From contig JAEVLN010000007.1 of assembly GCA_018350325.1 (NCBI GenBank), positions 1,641,109 to 1,705,108 of the forward strand: a stretch of DNA of 64,000 nucleotides, written 5' to 3'. Shown here one piece after another: positions 46,701 to 58,349 of this stretch. The number at the start of each line of letters is the position of its first letter. The first letter of the stretch is position 1. Below the pieces are notes generated by a model. The model ran no database searches. It was given only the letters and a program-made list of their open reading frames with translations, and was not told where the DNA came from. Both the position numbers and the translations under genes were made by a program. The stretch is from Globodera rostochiensis. Lineage: Eukaryota > Nematoda > Chromadorea > Rhabditida > Heteroderidae.

Positions 46701-48811
46701 ATTTTTAAATGGTCAAGAATACGTTTTTGAGACTTTCAGCTTCACTTATGGGCGCGGGAGAATGGGCCGCCGAGGAAATTTTGAATTTTTTGACTCAATT
46801 TGTTAATAAATTTTTAGAATACGCTATTTTTTTGAAGCTTTTTAAAGGCGGGTTCCCACGGCTCGGTAGGCGCCGCCGGGAAAAAATTTTTGAAAAATTT
46901 TAACTAACTTTATTAAAATCGCTCCACTAATTACCAATTTTACAAAACAAAAGAGCCCCCCCCCTATGGGTTTTTTTTAATCAAAAAAAACATTTGGCCC
47001 TGGCCCTGTCTGGATTTGCCGGATCCTGCCAGCAAAAGTGTACATATATCCAATTATGTTTTGTCATAATTCAAACTTTGGACAATCAATCACCGTTCAA
47101 ATCAAGTGTTAGGTGGCTTCTGTCCCGGCTTCCAGCATCATCCATCTTCAAACAAGTTCAAAAACAGAAAATTGTATTTTATATATGCCTAAAATGGGGT
47201 TACAGTTTTTAGTGAAAATTTTTTTTTAATTAACAAAAAATATGTATTAAAGTTTTAATCAAAATTTGTTTGCAAAAAATATAATAAAATGTGCGCAAAA
47301 GAGAAGGTACCAAAAAATGAAGGTCAAAAGCACATTAAAACTTCTAAAACTTTATTAAAAACTAATGTCTTTTTCACATCAATCACTTCACACAAAAAGA
47401 ATTATGGCGGCGAACTGGGCTCGGACAATTGGGTACCAGGCCCAATAGAGTTTGGATTGTTTATACCAGCAGCAGTTGGTAAATACCCGATTCGCTTTTT
47501 TTGGGGCCTCTAGTAACAAAAAGTATTTATGAGCGAAACTTGAAGGTTTTATGCATTCAATTTTGTGAAGTACTCGGGTGGTTAATAGGTCGCTGATCAC
47601 AAATGACATCATATTTATCATAAGACATCATCTAATCTATGATTTTTTGAAATTGATTTTTGGAAATTTTTGAGATTTCGAAAAAATGTTCGAATTCGGG
47701 TTCAGGGTACGGAATTGGTCAAAATAGAGGTCAGATTCGGATTCTACGCCCCCAAATACCCCTAGAAAACACCTTTTCTCGACTTTGAAAAAATTTTAAT
47801 GCTTTTGTTACTAAAAAGCGAATGACCCCAAAAAAAGCGGATCGGGTCAAAAGCGAATTCTTCTTTGTATCAACTTACAGATTTCGATTATCAAATAGCC
47901 GAGAATCGGACAAAAAATAGAAAAACGGGACCGGGATTACAAATATTACAGAAACCGAAAGTTTAAAGGTGAAATCCGGGGGGTTTTCCAGTCTCCCTGG
48001 ACCGGTCAAACCCGTGATTTTGATCCCGAAGAATTTATAAATTACTTTCCTAAAATTCATCGATAAAAATTTTTGGTCTTTTTCACAACATTAAAAATGG
48101 TTTTAAACGGTTCCCATAAATTTTTGTGTACTCGGACCTCCCTCTGTTTAATCGTAGGTACAATATAAAAAAAAGGAGGGCCAGCAAAACTTTCCATCCG
48201 CAGAGCTGTGTGACAACAATAAATATTCTGTTGGTCGTAACAAAAATTGGATTTAATTTGGAAAAAAAAATGGACATAATCCCTTCTCGCACTTAAGCAG
48301 TTTTGTGTGTCTTGAATTTTGGTACTATAAAACTCAAAAAAGATCTTTTTATAGAAAAATCTTAATTAATTCAAAAAAATTTTAACAAACAAAAAAAAGT
48401 TCCATTTCCTAATTTGTAAACTACTTTTTGTTTGACTGTGATAGAATTCTTCCTGTTTTTGCAGCTTTTGACCTAAGCGGCTTCCCATAAAAAGTGTCAA
48501 TCCATCGCCGCGCCGCCGCCGCTGCCGCTGCCGCCCACCGTCGTCGGTGCCAGAAAGCTCAGCAGACCCAAATATAGTGAGAAAATCCCCCCGGTGGTGC
48601 CATATGACTATGGGATGGCATTCACATGAGTGCCATTTACTTTTTGCACAACGCAAAATGCCAAATGTTGTGGGTTTGAGAACGGCACCTCAGTATGATT
48701 AACTTTTGTGGCACCAATTTTGTCGCCGGAGGCATTAGCCATCGGCGCCACTGTGCCCGCCGCCGATTGGTCTGAATTCTGGCTGTTGGTGGTGTGGTTG
48801 CTTAGCGACAA
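37716..48811 (-). CDS. jun-1: JUN (AP-1) bZIP transcription factor, ten exons, ~528 aa
   Basis: Exons, 5' to 3': 48811-48641, 48557-48425, 46535-46431, 43262-43083, 42871-42744, 42656-42469, 41925-41710, 40962-40741, 38480-38417, 37895-37716. All phases agree. Diagnostic parts: GLSPIS and TMSPEKLL (Ser115 and Ser131), in the spacing of the two JNK sites of c-Jun; ETPTPSNFF then ESFVEGFEETLKKIH, matching TPTPTQF and the following helix of Jun; a Gln/His/Ala-rich middle; basic region KRARNRLAASKCRQRKLQRI (449-468); and a zipper from 470 with Leu at four of five heptad positions, the second replaced by Glu. It binds AP-1 sites as a dimer downstream of JNK. Start uncertain: exon 1 has no ATG in frame, so an upstream exon or the ATG at 48488 is needed. 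Exons 3-10 are secure; exons 1-2 less so. Confidence 0.88.
37988..38378. mobile_element. hAT-like element, target duplication CTTTTGGG, in last JUN intron
   Basis: Starts TAGGGTA and ends in the complement of CAGGGTAGCACGGGACC. Perfect 8-mers CTTTTGGG flank it (37980-37987, 38379-38386). It makes up most of the intron between basic-region and zipper exons and contains the nested element at 38180-38330. Confidence 0.75.
38180..38330. mobile_element. Nested 151-bp hAT-like MITE, target duplication GTGTAAAT
   Basis: Ends TAGATTTGGTCGGGATCGGG and complement TAGAGTTGGTCGGGATCGGG, filled with CGGGATCGGGATCCCG words, flanked by perfect GTGTAAAT (38172-38179, 38331-38338). It is a short, clean example of the type and dates after the element around it. 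Confidence 0.92.
38963..40024. mobile_element. GAACAG-word hAT-like element in JUN intron 8
   Basis: Ends CAGTGTTTTGCTGTTCCA on both sides (18 bases identical), then dense GAACAG/CTGTTC words within ~110 bases of each end. Flanking 8-mers ATAATTAG and ATAATTAC match at seven positions. The 0.8-kb centre contains the tRNA-like region. Confidence 0.85.
39155..39318 (+). other. tRNA-like / SINE-like region
   Basis: GGTGGCGTAGTGGTTAA resembles a Pol III A box (D arm); GTGGGTTCGAACCTTG is a B box (T arm) about 130 bases later, followed by a run of eight T. A second D-arm-like string (GGTGTGGTGTTAATGG) lies 45 bases before the B box. It does not fold as a complete tRNA by eye, so a tRNA-derived SINE or decayed tRNA is more likely. 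Confidence 0.35.
40043..40455. mobile_element. GGCTCCGTTTTC-word element
   Basis: Left ACGGAGCCGAACGAAAATGG and right GGCTCCGTTTTCGCGGCTCC words are inverted relative to each other. The 8-mer AATTACCC is on both sides, but TAATTACCC recurs nearby, so the duplication is not decisive. Lies in JUN intron 8 next to the GAACAG element. Confidence 0.5.
41011..41191. mobile_element. Tc1/mariner-type MITE with TA duplication
   Basis: 181 bases with inverted ends GGTCGTTTCATAATTAGTG, flanked by TA on both sides. TA duplication and this type of terminus indicate the IS630/Tc1/mariner superfamily, unlike the 8-bp-duplication elements around it. Non-coding; in JUN intron 7. Confidence 0.88.
44030..44335. 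repeat. ~165-bp imperfect tandem duplication in JUN intron
   Basis: AAAAGGAAAGAACACACA, GAAGAGGTTGGAG, AAGAAAATCCAAATTTGACG and AATTCTGGCCGC recur in order twice. Confidence 0.8.
45053..45332. mobile_element. hAT-like MITE, target duplication ATTTCAAC
   Basis: Ends CAGGGACGTAGCCAGGGG and complement CAGGGACGTAGCTAGAAA, perfect 8-mers ATTTCAAC (45045-45052, 45333-45340), G/C runs next to the ends and the GGCGGCGCCTATCGGCA hairpin inside. In JUN intron 3. Confidence 0.9.
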
Positions 48812-50032
48812 CGAGGAAACTTTTTAAAGCCACACTGCTCAACCAACGCCCATCAAAAACGCCGCCGGGGAGGCGGGCGGGGTGGGTGGGGGGGCGATGA
48901 AGCGCACACGCGCAGCATTTTCATTCATCAGGGGCCACATTAGCAGCAGTTGCGCAGACTTACTTAGCGGGCCAAGGACCCCGGGCATCAGTGAGTGTCA
49001 GTCACCATAGAGTTAATGATGATGATGTTGGTTGGGCAGGCGATTATGAATAAATGTGAAATGCCAACCGGGCACCAAAAATGGATGTGGCCAATGGGAA
49101 GTTTGGAGATCAGAGAGGAGGCTTTTAAGGCTAATCTTCGATGAAAATGGAAAATCCATTAATGGATTTCAAAACTGTACAGTTTTCCGGAGGAACTGAA
49201 GAAAACGGTGCAGCCAGGAACAGAGGAACTTAGAAGTAAAGCTGTAATTCTTAATGGAGTTTTAATTGGTTCATAATTCTGTAGTAGAAATAGTGGCCAA
49301 AAAAATTCTTGGTCCCATTTTAACAAAATTTGTAAATCATCAAATTTCTTAATTTGTTTCTAATTTTTTAAAAAAGATTAGAGAAAGAACTTGAGGACCG
49401 ACCGATCGAGAATCTCGAAGTTCGAGATCACTGAAAAATCACGAATCTCGAGATTCTCGAAAAAATCTAGGTAAAATAAAGATTTGATCGATCGGTCCTT
49501 ACTCAAGAAAGATAAATAAAAATGATTTTTTTTTGCATTGAATTTAATTAAAGTATTGAAACTAAAAATGAAGCCAAGTTTTATTCTCACATTTTACCGC
49601 TCTCACAATAAATTTAACATTTAAATTTTCACAAAATTTGAAATGATATACATAGAGTAACTCGTTTCGAGCATCGCAAAATTTACAGACACAACATTTA
49701 GCGTCATTTTATTTCAATTTTATTTGTTGAAAACCAATTTTTATTAACATTTTCACAAAAAAAATTTTTGTTTAAAATGTTCCAAATTTCCAAGAAGGTT
49801 GTACTTGTACGGAAAACTTTAGTTGGGTAGATTTTGTGTTCAAATCAACGAGCTGATTAGATCCCTTTTAAAAAAGTTATAATCGAAAATTAGCAAAAAA
49901 AACAAATAGTTTTCCGCTCTTTTCACACCCTAACTTTTTAACGGTTTATATGATCGTTTAGTTCTTCCTGTTAGATAATAGCTTCTAAACATATAGAGCT
50001 TTCGATTGCTACCAAATTTATATGGTTGGTTC

Positions 50033-50254
50033 TAGGGTTGGACGGGACCGGGACTTTCGGAAAAACCGGACTAAATTTGGTCCCGGTCAAAATACCGGGA
50101 CTACTGGACAAAAACAAGAAAAAAATGCTTGGTAAAAAACCGGGACCATATAAGGGCATTTTAAAGGAATTTTGAAAAACCTGAACTAAAATTTCAGTAC
50201 CAAAATGGAAAAATAGACCATTTCAGTACTGGTCCCGGTCCCGTCCAACCCTAG
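50033..50254. mobile_element. GGGACC-word hAT-like element
   Basis: Perfect inverted ends TAGGGTTGGACGGGACCGGG with GGGACC / GGTCCCG words. Immediate flanks do not form an 8-bp match. The left flank GTTGGTTC does resemble GTTGATTC, found just right of the neighbouring GGGCACCGAG element (50949), hinting at nested insertion. Confidence 0.72.
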
Positions 50255-50492
50255 TTCGGAGCGCATTTGGGCACCAAGTCATTTGGGCACGAGTCATTTG
50301 GGCACCGAGTCTTTAGGGCACCGAGTCATTTGGGCACTAATTCCGGATTTTTAAAATACATTATGAAATAGAGTAATACTGTGGTTTGTGGGCTCTCAGT
50401 TGATAAAAAAGTGTTTCTATGGGTATTCAGGTGGTGTAGAATCCGAATCTGACTTCCGTTTGACCAAATGCGTCCGAACCCGAATTCGAACA

Positions 50493-50854
50493 AATTTGGA
50501 AAGATTAGAGCTTTCGGGTTCAGGGTTCGCATTTGGTCGAAACGGAAGTCAGGTTCGGATTCTCCACCACCTGAATACCCATAGAAACACTTTTTTATCG
50601 ACTTAGAAAAAACAAATTATTTTTTCAATACAGGGATTCTACAGTATAAACTACAGTATTACCCCTATTTCGTAATTTGGAAAGATTAGAGCTTTCGGGT
50701 TCAGGGTTCGCATTTGGTCGAAACGGAAGTCAGGTTCGGATTCTCCACCACCTGAATACCCATAGAAACACTTTTTTATCGACTTAGAAAAAACAAATTA
50801 TTTTTTCAATACAGGGATTCTACAGTATAAACCACAGTATTACCCCTATTTCGT
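50493..50854 (+). repeat. 181-bp perfect-looking direct duplication
   Basis: AATTTGGAAAGATTAGAGCT through CCCCTATTTCGTA occurs twice, period 181, differing at about one base (AACTACAG / AACCACAG). It contains the dispersed GGATTCTCCACCACCTGAAT repeat. Confidence 0.88.
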
Positions 50855-51355
50855 AATGTATTATTCTTTAAAAAATCCTTAATTAGTGCCCAAATGACTC
50901 GGTGCCCTAAAGACTCGGTGCACAAATGACTTGTGCCCAAATGACATGGCGCCCCCTAGTTGATTCCAAGAAGAGTTTGGGGCAAACTTGAGGACTCAAA
51001 ACGGTTCGAAAAAACGCGGCGGTACTGAAGCTGTCGTCGGTGCTGAGTTGTCCCGATCTTCTTTAAAAAAATTTGAATTTACGCAAAAAATTGTGGGGGA
51101 TGAAAAGTGAACTTCTCTCACAAAACAACACTCTCTAGAGCAATGACGTCATCATCATCCAAAGGCAGTCACTTAGAAAATTAGCAAATTGCCTTTTTGG
51201 TGTAAACATTAAAAGTTTTTCTAAGACCTGACCACAAAAAAAAATAAAAAGAATTTGATCGGCTCAAACATAAATAAATGTTTTTGATCTGATTTATGTA
51301 CAAACCAATAAATAAATTTTTTAGAAATTTTAAGGCAGAATTTTTGTTGAAACCG

Positions 51356-54300
51356 ATGAATTCTTCAATGCCGGCTAATGAAAGTCTTGAGTCAACTGAT
51401 GGCGATGAATCGAACAGCGAATTGAGAGATCCGGTTTGGAATTTGATCAAAATCCGTAAAAATCCCCTGAGGGCAAATCAGCAAAATTTATTTTAAAAAA
51501 CATAAATTCAAATTTTTTGTATATTATTCACCTCCCCTTAAGTGGTTAGTTTTGGCCCGTTTTTGGATCAGTTAAGCGACCACATTACATTCCCGACGGG
51601 GATTTTTCAAATAATTCACCCTAAATTATATGTACTACCCTCCTCCCCCCGCTCCAAGGCTCACAGGGTTTAGAAAAATTAAATCTAATTTTTAAGGCCA
51701 TGGGGCAGGTGGTGGGTTGATGAAAAGCAAAAAAAAATTGAAACCGAGCGAGTTTTAATTTAATTGGACGCGCTAAAGAGACAATTTTTTGACTCCCTGA
51801 GGGCATAAAGCAACATTTTAAGCATTCCGCCCTCGGCGTTGAAGAAGTCGTGAATGAGGAGGAAGCCCGCAGGCGTCGAGAGCAGCTAAACCGGCGTCCA
51901 TCTTACAGGTGAAGCGGACAAATTTCAAATTTGAACAATTTTCAATTTCTAGGCTTGAATTTAAGCCCGTAAGGCATAAATTAATTAAATTCTTAATTCT
52001 TCCATTTTATGGCTTTGAATTTTTTGGAGCACAACATTTTTGATTATTACCCCTGAGCGCTAACATTTTTAAACGTTACGCTTAATTTAATTAAAGATTT
52101 TCAATTGTTTTAGGAATTTGCAAATTTTTTTAGAGCCTTTTGAGGCTCGTTTTTACCGCCAACACAGGCAATGCCTGCTGGAAGAATTTAGGGAAATTAA
52201 TAAAAAAACATTTTTTTGGCCGATAAAAACGGTCCAAATTTCGAAAAAAATCTCATTTACGGTGTGGCGAAGAGAGAGGGTCAGATGAAGATGACTGACT
52301 ATAAAATGTTTTTTTTTTATAATTTTTTAATTGAATAAACTAAAATAAAAAATGTGTAGGTATTTGTGTGAGCGCCCTTTTTTTTAGGATGATTCTCAAA
52401 GATTTGGAGACGGTTGGGGACAAGCAGCTGAAGAAGGAAATGCTGGAGGACGGCAACACGCCCAACACCTACAACCATAACCATGAACGGAATGGCCGCA
52501 ACACCGTGCACCAATTGGGTCAGGAGGAAATAAATGCTAAAATTCAAAAAAAAATAGAGAAAAACTTTTTAAAAAAATGTTTTTTGGCCATAACAAAACA
52601 AAAAATTAGTTTTTGTGTAATTTTTGGGGCGGAAAAAATTGCGTGAACAATTTTTGTGATTTTTGTTGTACCTAACGAATCGTTTTTTGATTTTTTGTTT
52701 GTAAAAGAACAAATAATTTTTTTTCCAGCGAAATAGGGGACAATGTGTTAAAAATTTTTACTAGAATGGGATTTTTTTTCAAAATAAAAAAAAATTTAGT
52801 GTTTTTTCTCCGAATTCGTTTGACCGAATGTACGTCGTCAAGTTGCATTACGAAAACCAGTTAAAAGAAGAAAAAATTGCATAAATTTTTGAGCGCAAAA
52901 ATAATGCTTTTTCCTGTTTTTTAAATTGGGCTAAAATTGTGCAGAAATGATGCCAATATTTGACGAATATAGCTGACGGAATGATCAATTTTTGGGCATA
53001 AATTTCTGTCTGATCAAAAAAATGTCAACTGATCCATGCCCGTGGTCAAAATTTTTTCCGGGGGGGGGGGCAGTTCTTAGGGGTGTATTTTTCCTTTTTA
53101 TTGCATTTTTGTTAAGAAATTTTCATTTTTTTTTTTGTGTCTGCTTTACTGAGGGTTTTTGAATGCTGAAAATAAGATTGGTTGCATAGCTCAAACATTT
53201 ACAAGTATTATCACATAAAGCATGCTTAACAGTAAAAAAAAATGCCAATCTGGCGGTTCGAATTTGCCTGACACCAATTGTATTTATGTGAAAAATGTTT
53301 GGGAACAAAACGTACCGGGAACAAAACGGTCGGGAACAAACTGTGTGGGAATAAAACGGCCGATACCCACTCAATTTTCACATACATTTTTTTAAAAAGA
53401 ATTTTGCTCAGGGGTGCCAAATGAAAATTTTTTGAAAAGCCTCATTTATGATCAAAAACCCTCTTGCCAAAGCTTTATTTATTCGATAAATAATAAATGG
53501 AAAACGAGGGTAACACTACGTTTTGCCAACCCAAAAATGGTACGTTTTGGTTTTGCCAACGGTACGTTTTGCCAACTGTACATTTTGCCAACTTTGCGTT
53601 TTTTGGATTGTTTTGAGTATGTTTTTGAATGTTTTTAGGCCAAAAGATGCCGAAAAATTTTGAAATCGAAAAACCTTCGAATTCGGGCCCGGGGTTCGAA
53701 AATGATCGAAATTTAAGTTTTTGATGAATTGGCAAAACATCTATTTTTGCTTGGTTGGCAAAACGTACCGTTGGAAAACGTTCGTCTCTAAAAAGCCACA
53801 AAATGTGGCTAAACCCTTAAATCTGGAAGCCGAGATTTTGCTTCACTTCCGGTGGAGGAGGGGGTTGGCGGTGCCGATAGGCACCGCCGGAAATTTTTTT
53901 TTGAAGATTTTAACGAAATTTGGTAACAAAAATTTGTTTCAAAAAAATTACGAATTTGCAATTTTCGTCCATTTCAGGTTCACCGGATGAAAGTGCACCC
54001 TTTGTGAACAACAACAACAATAACATCGGTGGTGGTGGTGGTGGGCTGAAACAAGCAAATTTGTCCTCGGGACTCCGTGTTGGGGTTGTAGGAACAGCTG
54101 CAGCTACCAATCAACAACAGCTCACACAACACATTTCGCCACCAACGCAGCAAAACTTGGCGGCACTTGGTACGTTAGTGCGCATGCGACACACACACAG
54201 TGTGTTTGTTGAACTGATCATAAAGCGGGCTTGATCACTGACTTGTTGCTTTTTACTTTATTATTAATTTTTAAATTTTTTTTTTGTATGATTGTCTTGA

Positions 54301-57300
54301 TTTTCTTTGGTAGATTTTATTTTTATTAATAGTTTTTTTGTAGATAAATATAGAGAATATTTATTAGTTAGGTTGAGTTACTTTTTTTTAGAAATTTTGG
54401 ATTATTTTGTAACATCTATGAAACCGGAAAAAAAAGTAGGAAGAAATAAATTTTCTGAACGGTGATCAGAAGGCTCGATCTGATCGGAACGGAGATTATT
54501 AGTTCGGGGTACGTAAGCTTAGGGGAATGGGAGGCGTCCGTTACCCCCATGGTTTTTTTCAGGGGTGTGCACGGATACGAATGTATCCGTATCCGTCCGT
54601 CCTCGAAATCTCATATCCGTTATCCGTCCGTATCCGTGACCTTCCAAAATCCCACATCTGGATATCCGCGGATATACAGCGGATATATCCGGATAAGTGG
54701 ATTTTTCATATCCGTTATCCGTCCGTATCCGTGACTTTCCGAAATTCCATATCCGTTATCCGTCCGTATCCGGATATATCCGCGGATATCCGGATGTCCG
54801 TGCACACGCCTGGTTTTTTTTTCTAAATTTCATTTTGGGGGAGGGAGGGGGGAGGCCTGGTTACGTCCCTGATTTAGGTCACATTGATGGTCCAACTGAC
54901 CAAAAACATGTTTTGATCTGCTGAAGACTTTCACTAGACCAGTGCCATTGAATTTAATTTTCAGGCCAACTGAATTTGATTGGCAATCCGGCGGCAACGG
55001 CACAGCAGCAACAAATTCGTCTGATGTCGGCTGTCACTGAAATGCCATCACAACCGCAGCCACAACAATTGCCCTCAACAAATTCAGTATCACAGCAGCA
55101 GCAACAGCCGCAGCCGCTGCTCACTGCTGTCAACAATCTGGAAATGCTTGGACTGAAAGCGCCGGAAACACTGGGCGCATTTGGCCAAAATGGTGCGCAA
55201 CCGGGATGTAACCGGGATTCCCGGATTTTTTGGCAAAAAAAAAGAAACACAATTAAACCCGGAAATTTACAAAAATTGCCGGATTTTTCGAATCTGGGAA
55301 AATTCATACTTTTAAATGGCTGCGGCCTCCCGCAAAAAATTTTTGCATACCAACACACTTTTAATTCCACACACTCTAATAATCCCGCACTCTCGGAGGG
55401 GGTGAACTCACAAAACCCAGCCATTTCCTCCTCTATAATCCCGCCCCCTCTAATAATGTCGCCCTATCTAAGCAGATTGAAAAATAATTCCACATGTGGA
55501 CTTAAAAGAGTGTTTACGGTATTCGTGGAAGCAGACCCAATTTTTTAAATATATTTTTTAAATTTAAAAAAAAATGGAAATGTAGATTGGCAAAACAATT
55601 TGTTGTCGTCGTACAGCCGAGCGCCGCAGCAGCAGCAGGCGCCACCGCAGCAGCAGCAGCAGGCGCCACTGATGCAGCAGAACAATGCAGGAGGCCCTGT
55701 TGGCTCGGTGCCAAGCCCGTTGAGCATGCAGCAACAACAACAACAACAGCATGTCACGCCACCGCATGGCCTTGGTTAGTCAACAAATCAATTCCTAGAA
55801 TTTCTTGATCAAGTCTTTTTGTTTAAATTTGTATTCTTTTTTTGTGTTTTGTTTCTTTTTGCAGTAAAAGCGGTTAAAATCTTATTTGGTCTTTTTTAAC
55901 GGAAAATTTATGTTTAAAAAAACGGGTGATTTTGTCGAAATTTCGAATAAACCCTTATCAAAATGGCTCAAAAGTTCAAAATTTTCACGGCAGGCCGACC
56001 CCCCCGACCCGCCCCCAGAAGCTTAAAATAGGACTAAAAACCCCAGGGCTCCGATCTCTAAGTTTCTAAATCCGCGTCTCGAAGCATTAAAACAATCCTC
56101 ATTTAATACCTAAAAAAATGATTCGATCAATGACCTCTGAACTATGTCAAAAAAAGGCTCCCCGGATAATGAATGCTTCAGTGATCATTAAAACTCATAA
56201 AAAGGTCTTTTAGGCAGGGCGCGTAACTAAACATTTTATGTGTTTTAAACAATTTCAAGTCCAAAATTAATTTTTTGGAAATTTTGAATTTTCCAAAAGA
56301 AGTGAATTCGCTCCTACAAAAATTGTTACTTACTATTTTTATTTTCAAGGCACGCGCCAAGGGTCCGCATCGCTCACTTCCTTGTACGTTAAGCATCAAA
56401 AAATGGCTTTTATTTGAAAAGCGTTTCAGTTCCCCAAACGTCAGGTCGGATAATGACGACAATAGCCGGAAAAGACAAGTGCGGCTGCTCAAAAACAGGT
56501 GGCAATTTTTTAGGGGTTTTTAAGGAGAAAAAAAAAATTAAAATTCAGTTCAAGAAAATTTGGGCGGCTTTGAATTTTTAGGTTCTTGGCAGTTTTTAAT
56601 TTTTTAGGGGGTTTTTGGTGCTGAAAAAATTAAAATATTTTGGGCGGCATGACTTGGAAAAATTTGAATTTTTAGGCGCTCTGTTTTCAAAGTTTGGTGG
56701 TGGGGGGGGGGGAAGAATTGAAAAAGAAAAGTCAACATTTCCGGGGAATTTTTGCGTGCCTTGACTTTGGGCTTATACTAGTAAGTGAAAAATTGAATTT
56801 TCATTTTCATGTAGTATTGATGTACATGAATTTTAAATTAAGCTTTTTAGATTTAAATCTGAAAATTTCGGTCGGGACCAACTAGGCGCCGACCAGCTCG
56901 GCCCTGAAAACATCGAAATATCATATTAACTTTTTTGTTAATTAACCAAATCAAACTATCTTGGTCACGCTCGGTGCTGCTATAATAGAATTATAGGCGA
57001 TTCAATTTAATCTAAGGAAGTTATGAGTAGAGATCGGACCGATCGATTATCGATCGAAATCTTGGAAAATCTCGACGAGATTTTTTCTAGATTCTCTATC
57101 GAAATCTCGATTGAACAATTTATACCGAGATTCTTTCGAGATTTTCAATGATCTCGAACGATTGATCGTTTAAACCCGGAAAAAATTTGGTGGATTTAAT
57201 GATTATCAAAAAAATTTTGAAAAAAAAATACTGATTTATGATTAGACAAATATGTAATTCGGACTTTGAATTAAATTTAAGGGAAGCTGCCAAGGAATGC

Positions 57301-58349
57301 CGACGCAAAAAGAAAGAGTATGTCAAATGCCTGGAAAATCGCGTAAGAATGATAATATTATAGAAATAATTAATAATATTATAGAAATAATTAATTTATA
57401 AATAATTTCAAACAAAAATTGTTTTTTTTTTGAATTTTCACACCTATTTTTGCTTATGAACCCGGAGTTTGGGGCCTATTTTGGCACTTTTTCTCACCTA
57501 TTTATGTGCTTTTTCGAGATTTTTAGAACTAAAATCCCATCCCTAATAATAATTTCAAACAAAATTTAGGTTGCCGTGTTGGAAAATCAGAACAAAGCGC
57601 TCATTGAGGAATTAAAAACGCTAAAAGGTAGAAAATAAGCAAAAAAAAATATTCTTGGTGTCGTGAGTCCAATTTTAATAATGCTTGGATTCTTAGACAA
57701 ATTCAGTGTTTAGCGATTTTGTTAGACGCGAATTAAAGTTTGAAAACATTTTTGTTTTGGCGTTCTGTCATAAGAGAAAATGGTTGGCAGGCAGGCGCGC
57801 TAACGTGCGCTGATTCTCGAAAAATATTGTGAATCGGTCTTAGGGAGGCCAGAATGACCTCTTTTAGTGGCAGATGCCACTTATTGGTTCTTTTCGGTTA
57901 TGAGGCAACAAATAAAAACATTTTTTTTTTAAAGTTGGTAAATAGTTGTTTCTAGGGGTTTTCGGAGTCGTAGAACCCAAATCTAACTTCCATTATTCGA
58001 ACCAATTTTGCCACATTTTTGAGCTTGTTGAAAATTTCATTGTTTTGCGGGAAAGATAAGGATTTCCCGAAAATAGTGCTCCTTGATTCGTACAACTTGA
58101 AGTTAAAATCTTCAAAAAAATTTCGCCGGACCTCTTAAATACCACCATTTTGGAGCGGGTTGCCATATTTTTTTGAAGGTGATCTGGCCCTTCCCTGATC
58201 GGTCTGTCGATTATAAAGATTTGGGTTCTCGAGAATTTAACATTTTTTCGAAAACGTTAAATTGATCAGCCCCATGTGCTTGCTTAGGTAATTGTTTTTT
58301 TCCCAATTCAGAATTATATTGTCGGAAGGAAAAGGGCGATTTGCAATAA
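51356..58349 (+). CDS. crh-1: CREB-family bZIP transcription factor, eleven exons, 387 aa
   Basis: Exons: 51356-51433, 51823-51908, 52388-52518, 53978-54169, 54965-55192, 55586-55774, 56350-56383, 56430-56498, 57282-57342, 57570-57627, 58312-58349; all phases agree. Exons 2-3 hold the kinase-inducible domain: RRREQLNRRPSYR/MILKDLE, where Ser53 equals the PKA/CaMK site (Ser133 of human CREB). Exons 4-6 are Asn/Gly-, Gln- and Pro-rich, replacing the Q2 activation region. Exons 8-10 encode the bZIP: RKRQVRLLKNREAAKECRRK followed by KEYVKCLENRVAVLENQN and a zipper to LKTLK. The last exon gives ELYCRKEKGDLQ, like the LYCHKSD tail of CREB1. The bZIP is close to the mammalian sequence; it should bind CRE sites and act in cAMP/Ca signalling. 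The start is the likeliest of several in-frame ATGs (51296, 51356, 51368). Confidence 0.93.
53515..53790. mobile_element. ACGTTTTGCCAAC-word foldback element
   Basis: Left words ACGTTTTGCCAAC repeat four times and reappear inverted at the right (GGTTGGCAAAACGTACCG). The centre has the GAATTCGGGCCCGGGGTTCG dispersed repeat. In CREB intron 3. Confidence 0.7.
54560..54812. mobile_element. ATCCGT-word hAT-like MITE, target duplication GTTTTTTT
   Basis: Ends CAGGGGTGTGCACGGATACG and complement CAGGCGTGTGCACGGACATC, dense ATCCGTATCCGT / CGGATATCCGGATA words, and 8-mers GTTTTTTT on both sides (low complexity, so weaker evidence). In CREB intron 4. Confidence 0.8.
55375..55525. repeat. Second copy of the CCGCCCCCTCTAATAATG repeat
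   Basis: Matches 26405-26550 in the same orientation, including flanking GTTTACGGT. In CREB intron 5. Confidence 0.7.

Larger units (their letters stand above)
48812..51355. promoter_or_regulatory. Intergenic region between divergent JUN and CREB genes
   Basis: About 2.5 kb shared by two head-to-head bZIP genes. I saw no obvious TGACGTCA or TGACTCA by eye apart from TGACGTCATC at 51143, a near-CRE 210 bases before the CREB ATG. Element-derived blocks: TCTCGAGATTCTCG words at 49390-49500, a GGGACC-word element 50033-50254, and GTCATTTGGGCACCGAG words at 50265-50355 and inverted at 50890-50950. Regulatory role inferred from position only. Confidence 0.4.

Noticed and set aside
55514..55767. 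Cys- and Leu-rich minus-strand frames
   Set aside because: Complement of the CAG-rich (poly-Gln) CREB exon 6.
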